From Prevotella communis (lineage in GTDB: Bacteria; Bacteroidota; Bacteroidia; Bacteroidales; Bacteroidaceae), in the NCBI RefSeq assembly GCF_022024175.1, contig NZ_CP091794.1, positions 310,001 to 374,000 of the forward strand: a stretch of DNA of 64,000 bases, read 5' to 3'. The notes under the pieces were generated by a model. The model was not told the DNA's origin. It ran no database searches and saw nothing but the letters and a program-made list of their open reading frames with translations. A program made the translations under genes and the position numbers. Each line of letters begins with the position of its first letter. Positions within the stretch are counted from its first letter, which is position 1. Shown in pieces: positions 61,141 to 64,000 of this stretch.

Positions 61141-61148
61141 TACTTTTG
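61141..61148 (+). promoter_or_regulatory. -7 box of the giant surface-protein gene
   Basis: TACTTTTG, followed by a leader of about 80 bases that contains CAACCATAAACCTTAA (61162-61177), close to CAACCATAAACTTTAA before the 58919 gene. Confidence 0.65.
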
Positions 61149-61233
61149 CACCCGTGAATGAGCAACCATAAACCTTAACCCTTTTTGGTAGAGCTACGAC
61201 CACGACCTTAATTTTTTAAATATATATATTCAG

Positions 61234-64000
61234 ATGTTTAATTATTTACAAACAAAAGCTTCAATGCGAGTAGTGATGACATTCCTGCTCGCATTGCTCG
61301 CGTCCGTGGGGACGTGGGCAACAGGAGGTACGCCTGCTGGTAGTGGAACTAGCAGCGACCCCTATGTGATTGCTGATGCCGACGACTGGACAACCTTCGT
61401 TGGCTGGATTAACAACAGTAATGGCACTTATGGCAGTAAGTGCTACAAACTGGGTGCCGACATCACCATCTCTTCGATGGCGGGAACCAGCTCTTACAAG
61501 TTTATGGGTACCTTCGATGGCTGTGGCCATACGATGACACTCGACAACTTATCTTCTTCTGGCGAGTTCTGTGCTCCATTCCGTTATGTCGATGGTGCAA
61601 CCATTAAGCGCCTCCACACTACAGGAACGGTCGTTGCAGGTTCTAATACTTCCGATGACAAGTACCGCACCGGTCTTGTTGGTGAAAGCAAAGGTACTAC
61701 CACTATTAGCAACTGCTGGAGCAGCGTCACCATTACTAGCGAAATCGCTGGTGATGGTACTCACGGTGGATTCGTAGGTGTTGTCAATGGTGGCACACTT
61801 ACCCTTAACAATTGTCTTTTCGATGGTACTATCTCTGGTGCTGATACCTATGCCAATGGAGGTTTTGTGGGTTGGACAGGTAATTATACTACCAACATCA
61901 ACAACTGTTTGATGGCAGGAACCATCAACACCGACACCCAGAATGGCGCTACCTTTATGCGTGGTAGTAATAATAATGCGAGATTCAATATTATAGTTAA
62001 TAACAGCTATTATGTAAAAGCCTACGGTACTGTTCAGGGTACAGCCGTTGGCGATATGACCAATACCCAATTGCAGGCTGCTCTTGGAAGTAACTGGGAA
62101 ATCAGTGGCAACAAGGTTGTGCCCATCATTGACATCAGGAACCTCACTACAGGCAGCATTGAATGTCCTAATTTCTATCCTTACACCGGCTCAGAGATTG
62201 CAGTGACACCTATCGTTAAGGATGCGGAAGGCAACACTGTTGCTGCCGAGAACTATGGTGTAGTTTTCTCGCCCAGCCCCGTACAGGCTTCTGGCAATTA
62301 CACCATGATGGTGACAGGTAATGCCAACGGCTACAGCGGCACACTGACCCACAGTTTCCGTGTGGGTCTTCAGCTGAGTGGTGCAGGTACCGAGGCTGAG
62401 CCTTACACCATTGCTACCACTGCTGACTGGAATAAGTTTGCCGAGATTGTTAACGAGGGTTACAACTATGAGGGCGAGTTCGTGAAACTCACAGCAGATA
62501 TCGACAACGTTACGACGATGGTCGGTCTGCGCGAGGACGGCGGCGACCAGCTGTTTGACGCTCCTTTCAAGGGAACCTTCGACGGTGACAACCATACTCT
62601 GACTGCCGCTATCGTCAGCGCAGCAACAGGCACTGGCGTCAACGAACAGGGAGTGGCTCCGTTCCACTATATCAAGCATGCTACCATCAAAAACCTGACG
62701 GTAGCCGGCTTCATCACTTCCGACAGCCAGTATACCGGCGGTCTGGTAGGCTGGGCTGGTAGCGGCTCCTCTAGCGAGAAAAACACCATCACCGACTGTG
62801 TGGTGACGGCCACCCTCACCATTGGTGCCAACTATGCTGGTGGCTTGGTGGGTAACGTTCAGATTTCTGACAATAACAACTACACCTATTTTACCAACTG
62901 CGTCTTTGCAGGTAAGATTCAGAGCAGCACCTCTGAGCAGCGTATGGCAGGCGCGATGTTCGGCTATGGCAATGCCTACACCTACACCACCAACTGTCTG
63001 GAGAATGGTACCTACGCTAACCTCAGTCTGATGAACCCCAGAGGTGCATACGGCTCTTATCAGAACAGCTATGTCACAAGTCTCTATTATGTCAATAAGA
63101 TTGGCACCGTTTCTTTTATTTCGGACGACTATGGTTGTCATCAGGTGGTGACGGCCATTCCTGCTAAGGACATCTATCTTACGCGCACCATCAAGGACTA
63201 TACTGTCTATCAGCCTGCTATCCTCAGCGACCTGAAGGATACCTATGCCTACAATAACGGCGAGGCCATCAGCGTCAACTACAAGCTGAAAATGGGAAAA
63301 ACCACGATGACGAAGGACACTGACTACGAGGTGGCTATTTCTCCTGCTGCTCCTGCAGCTCTTGGCAACTACACCATCACCTTCACTGCTAAGAATGGCA
63401 ATGAAGCTGGATACACCGGCTCTATCACCCGTTCATTCCGCGTGATGGTAGGTGAGAGTCTCGATGGCTATGTGTTTGCTACTGAAGGTGAGGACGACGA
63501 CAAGGTCTATCTCATTAACGACGAGAGCGACCTGGAGCGTCTGGCTGCCTATGTCAACAGTGGTCATGAGTGTGTTGGTATGACCTTCAAACTGAGTGAC
63601 GACATCACCATGACGGCAGCGCATACCGCCATCGGTGGATACTATGACAATAGATATATATATTTCCGTGGCACCTTCGATGGTAACAAAAGGAAAATTA
63701 GCAACCTGACTATCAAGAAACCATTTGAAAAAAATCAGGGTTTGTTCGGAATGCTCGGTCAAAACGCTCTGGTGAAGGACGTTATCGTCGATGCTTACGA
63801 TATTACAGGTCAGAATTTTGTCGGTGCCATCGCGGGATATGCAAACGCTTCCTCAAGCAATCGTGCCACCATCCAGAACTGCCACGCTAGCGGTAAGAGC
63901 GTCGGCTCCGTCACCGATGCCGAATACCATGGCGGTATTGTAGGCTATGGCTATTGTGTGGACATCACCGGTTGTACTTCACAAGGTTCGATTTCCACCA
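61234..64000 (+). CDS. Very large exported GLUG-motif surface protein (3' truncated by window edge)
   Basis: From ATG 61234 the frame is open to the window end (922 codons, no stop). Signal peptide MRVVMTFLLALLASVGTWA (residues about 11-29). The visible part holds three diverged repeats of about 300-340 residues, each opening with a 'SDPYVIADADDWTTFVGWIN'-type strand (also AEPYTIATTADWNKF and VYLINDESDLERLAAYVN), followed by GTFDG, then GLUG-like turns (GLVGWAGSG, NFVGAIAGYAN, HGGIVGYGY). Between repeats lie Ig-like/MBG-like segments (YPYTGSEIAVTPIVKDAEG). Such beta-helical proteins are surface adhesins or glycan-binding proteins. Under control of the divergent AraC-type gene (inference). Confidence 0.85.
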   Translation, partial: MFNYLQTKASMRVVMTFLLALLASVGTWATGGTPAGSGTSSDPYVIADADDWTTFVGWINNSNGTYGSKCYKLGADITISSMAGTSSYKFMGTFDGCGHTMTLDNLSSSGEFCAPFRYVDGATIKRLHTTGTVVAGSNTSDDKYRTGLVGESKGTTTISNCWSSVTITSEIAGDGTHGGFVGVVNGGTLTLNNCLFDGTISGADTYANGGFVGWTGNYTTNINNCLMAGTINTDTQNGATFMRGSNNNARFNIIVNNSYYVKAYGTVQGTAVGDMTNTQLQAALGSNWEISGNKVVPIIDIRNLTTGSIECPNFYPYTGSEIAVTPIVKDAEGNTVAAENYGVVFSPSPVQASGNYTMMVTGNANGYSGTLTHSFRVGLQLSGAGTEAEPYTIATTADWNKFAEIVNEGYNYEGEFVKLTADIDNVTTMVGLREDGGDQLFDAPFKGTFDGDNHTLTAAIVSAATGTGVNEQGVAPFHYIKHATIKNLTVAGFITSDSQYTGGLVGWAGSGSSSEKNTITDCVVTATLTIGANYAGGLVGNVQISDNNNYTYFTNCVFAGKIQSSTSEQRMAGAMFGYGNAYTYTTNCLENGTYANLSLMNPRGAYGSYQNSYVTSLYYVNKIGTVSFISDDYGCHQVVTAIPAKDIYLTRTIKDYTVYQPAILSDLKDTYAYNNGEAISVNYKLKMGKTTMTKDTDYEVAISPAAPAALGNYTITFTAKNGNEAGYTGSITRSFRVMVGESLDGYVFATEGEDDDKVYLINDESDLERLAAYVNSGHECVGMTFKLSDDITMTAAHTAIGGYYDNRYIYFRGTFDGNKRKISNLTIKKPFEKNQGLFGMLGQNALVKDVIVDAYDITGQNFVGAIAGYANASSSNRATIQNCHASGKSVGSVTDAEYHGGIVGYGYCVDITGCTSQGSIST

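Noticed and set aside
62191..63141. 316-codon minus-strand ORF
   Set aside because: Antisense to the GLUG protein, whose repeats and signal peptide are clear in the plus frame.

Overview
The window looks like chromosome of a Bacteroidales bacterium, most likely Prevotellaceae (Prevotella/Segatella-like). Evidence: -7 boxes of the TAnnTTTG type in front of most genes (several with a TTTG or TTG box 19-20 bases upstream), a TonB-dependent-receptor-like protein with a carboxypeptidase-type plug extension, DUF4468, DUF5723 and DUF6057 proteins, an ExbB-ExbD-ExbD-TonB-PstS-TPR operon, and membrane-anchored AraC regulators. The species cannot be fixed from the sequence alone.

Layout. 1-7 kb: end of an Lrp/AsnC regulator, a fused C26 amidohydrolase-M19 dipeptidase, a DUF4468 secreted protein, a hipBA module and a large outer-membrane protein. 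7-11.4 kb: an accessory hot spot with no housekeeping genes. It holds a decayed lipoprotein, 11-bp and 22-bp phased palindrome arrays, a MITE-like element, a complete IS66 element with exact 8-bp target duplications, and an orphan hipB with a 24-codon hipA relic. 11.4-16.2 kb: a double TldD-like protease and two small exported proteins. 16.2-18.7 kb: kduI and kduD (uronate catabolism), separated by a GxxExxY nuclease-fold gene framed by long inverted repeats. 18.8-21.5 kb: anaerobic ribonucleotide reductase nrdD-nrdG, then tRNA-Arg. 21.7-25 kb: DUF5723 barrel and a lipoprotein. 25.3-41.2 kb: core genes (cysS, M16 peptidase, U32 peptidase-sufE, histidine phosphatase, a conserved protein-rpoN-PAP2-purE-ispG cluster, rplS, split 5'-nucleotidase, ferredoxin, PorT-like barrel). 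41.2-47 kb: TonB energising operon. 47-55.5 kb: aspartate aminotransferase, a PD40/CxxCH lipoprotein with a DUF6057 membrane protein, ribBA, an LptF/G permease and a START-like protein. 55.6-57.6 kb: tRNA-Met and typA. 57.6-64 kb: two modules, each a membrane AraC-type regulator divergent from a membrane or surface gene; the second target is a very large GLUG-type surface protein that runs off the window.

Most interesting signals. (1) Intergenic arrays at 7.3-7.45 kb and 10.1-11.25 kb have a strict 11- or 22-bp period. Palindromicity is kept while the letters change, so left and right arms have changed together, which suggests selection for dyad symmetry on one face of the helix. (2) A GxxExxY PD-(D/E)XK gene sits in an inverted-repeat cassette inside kduI-kduD, and an ORF-less relative with the same ends lies at 7.46 kb. 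(3) A short repeat with core GCGGYAGCAARTnTTTCACT occurs once as an intergenic hairpin and twice inside coding sequence, in two different reading frames, recalling palindromic elements that insert into proteins. All three are read directly from sequence. Their functions are inference.
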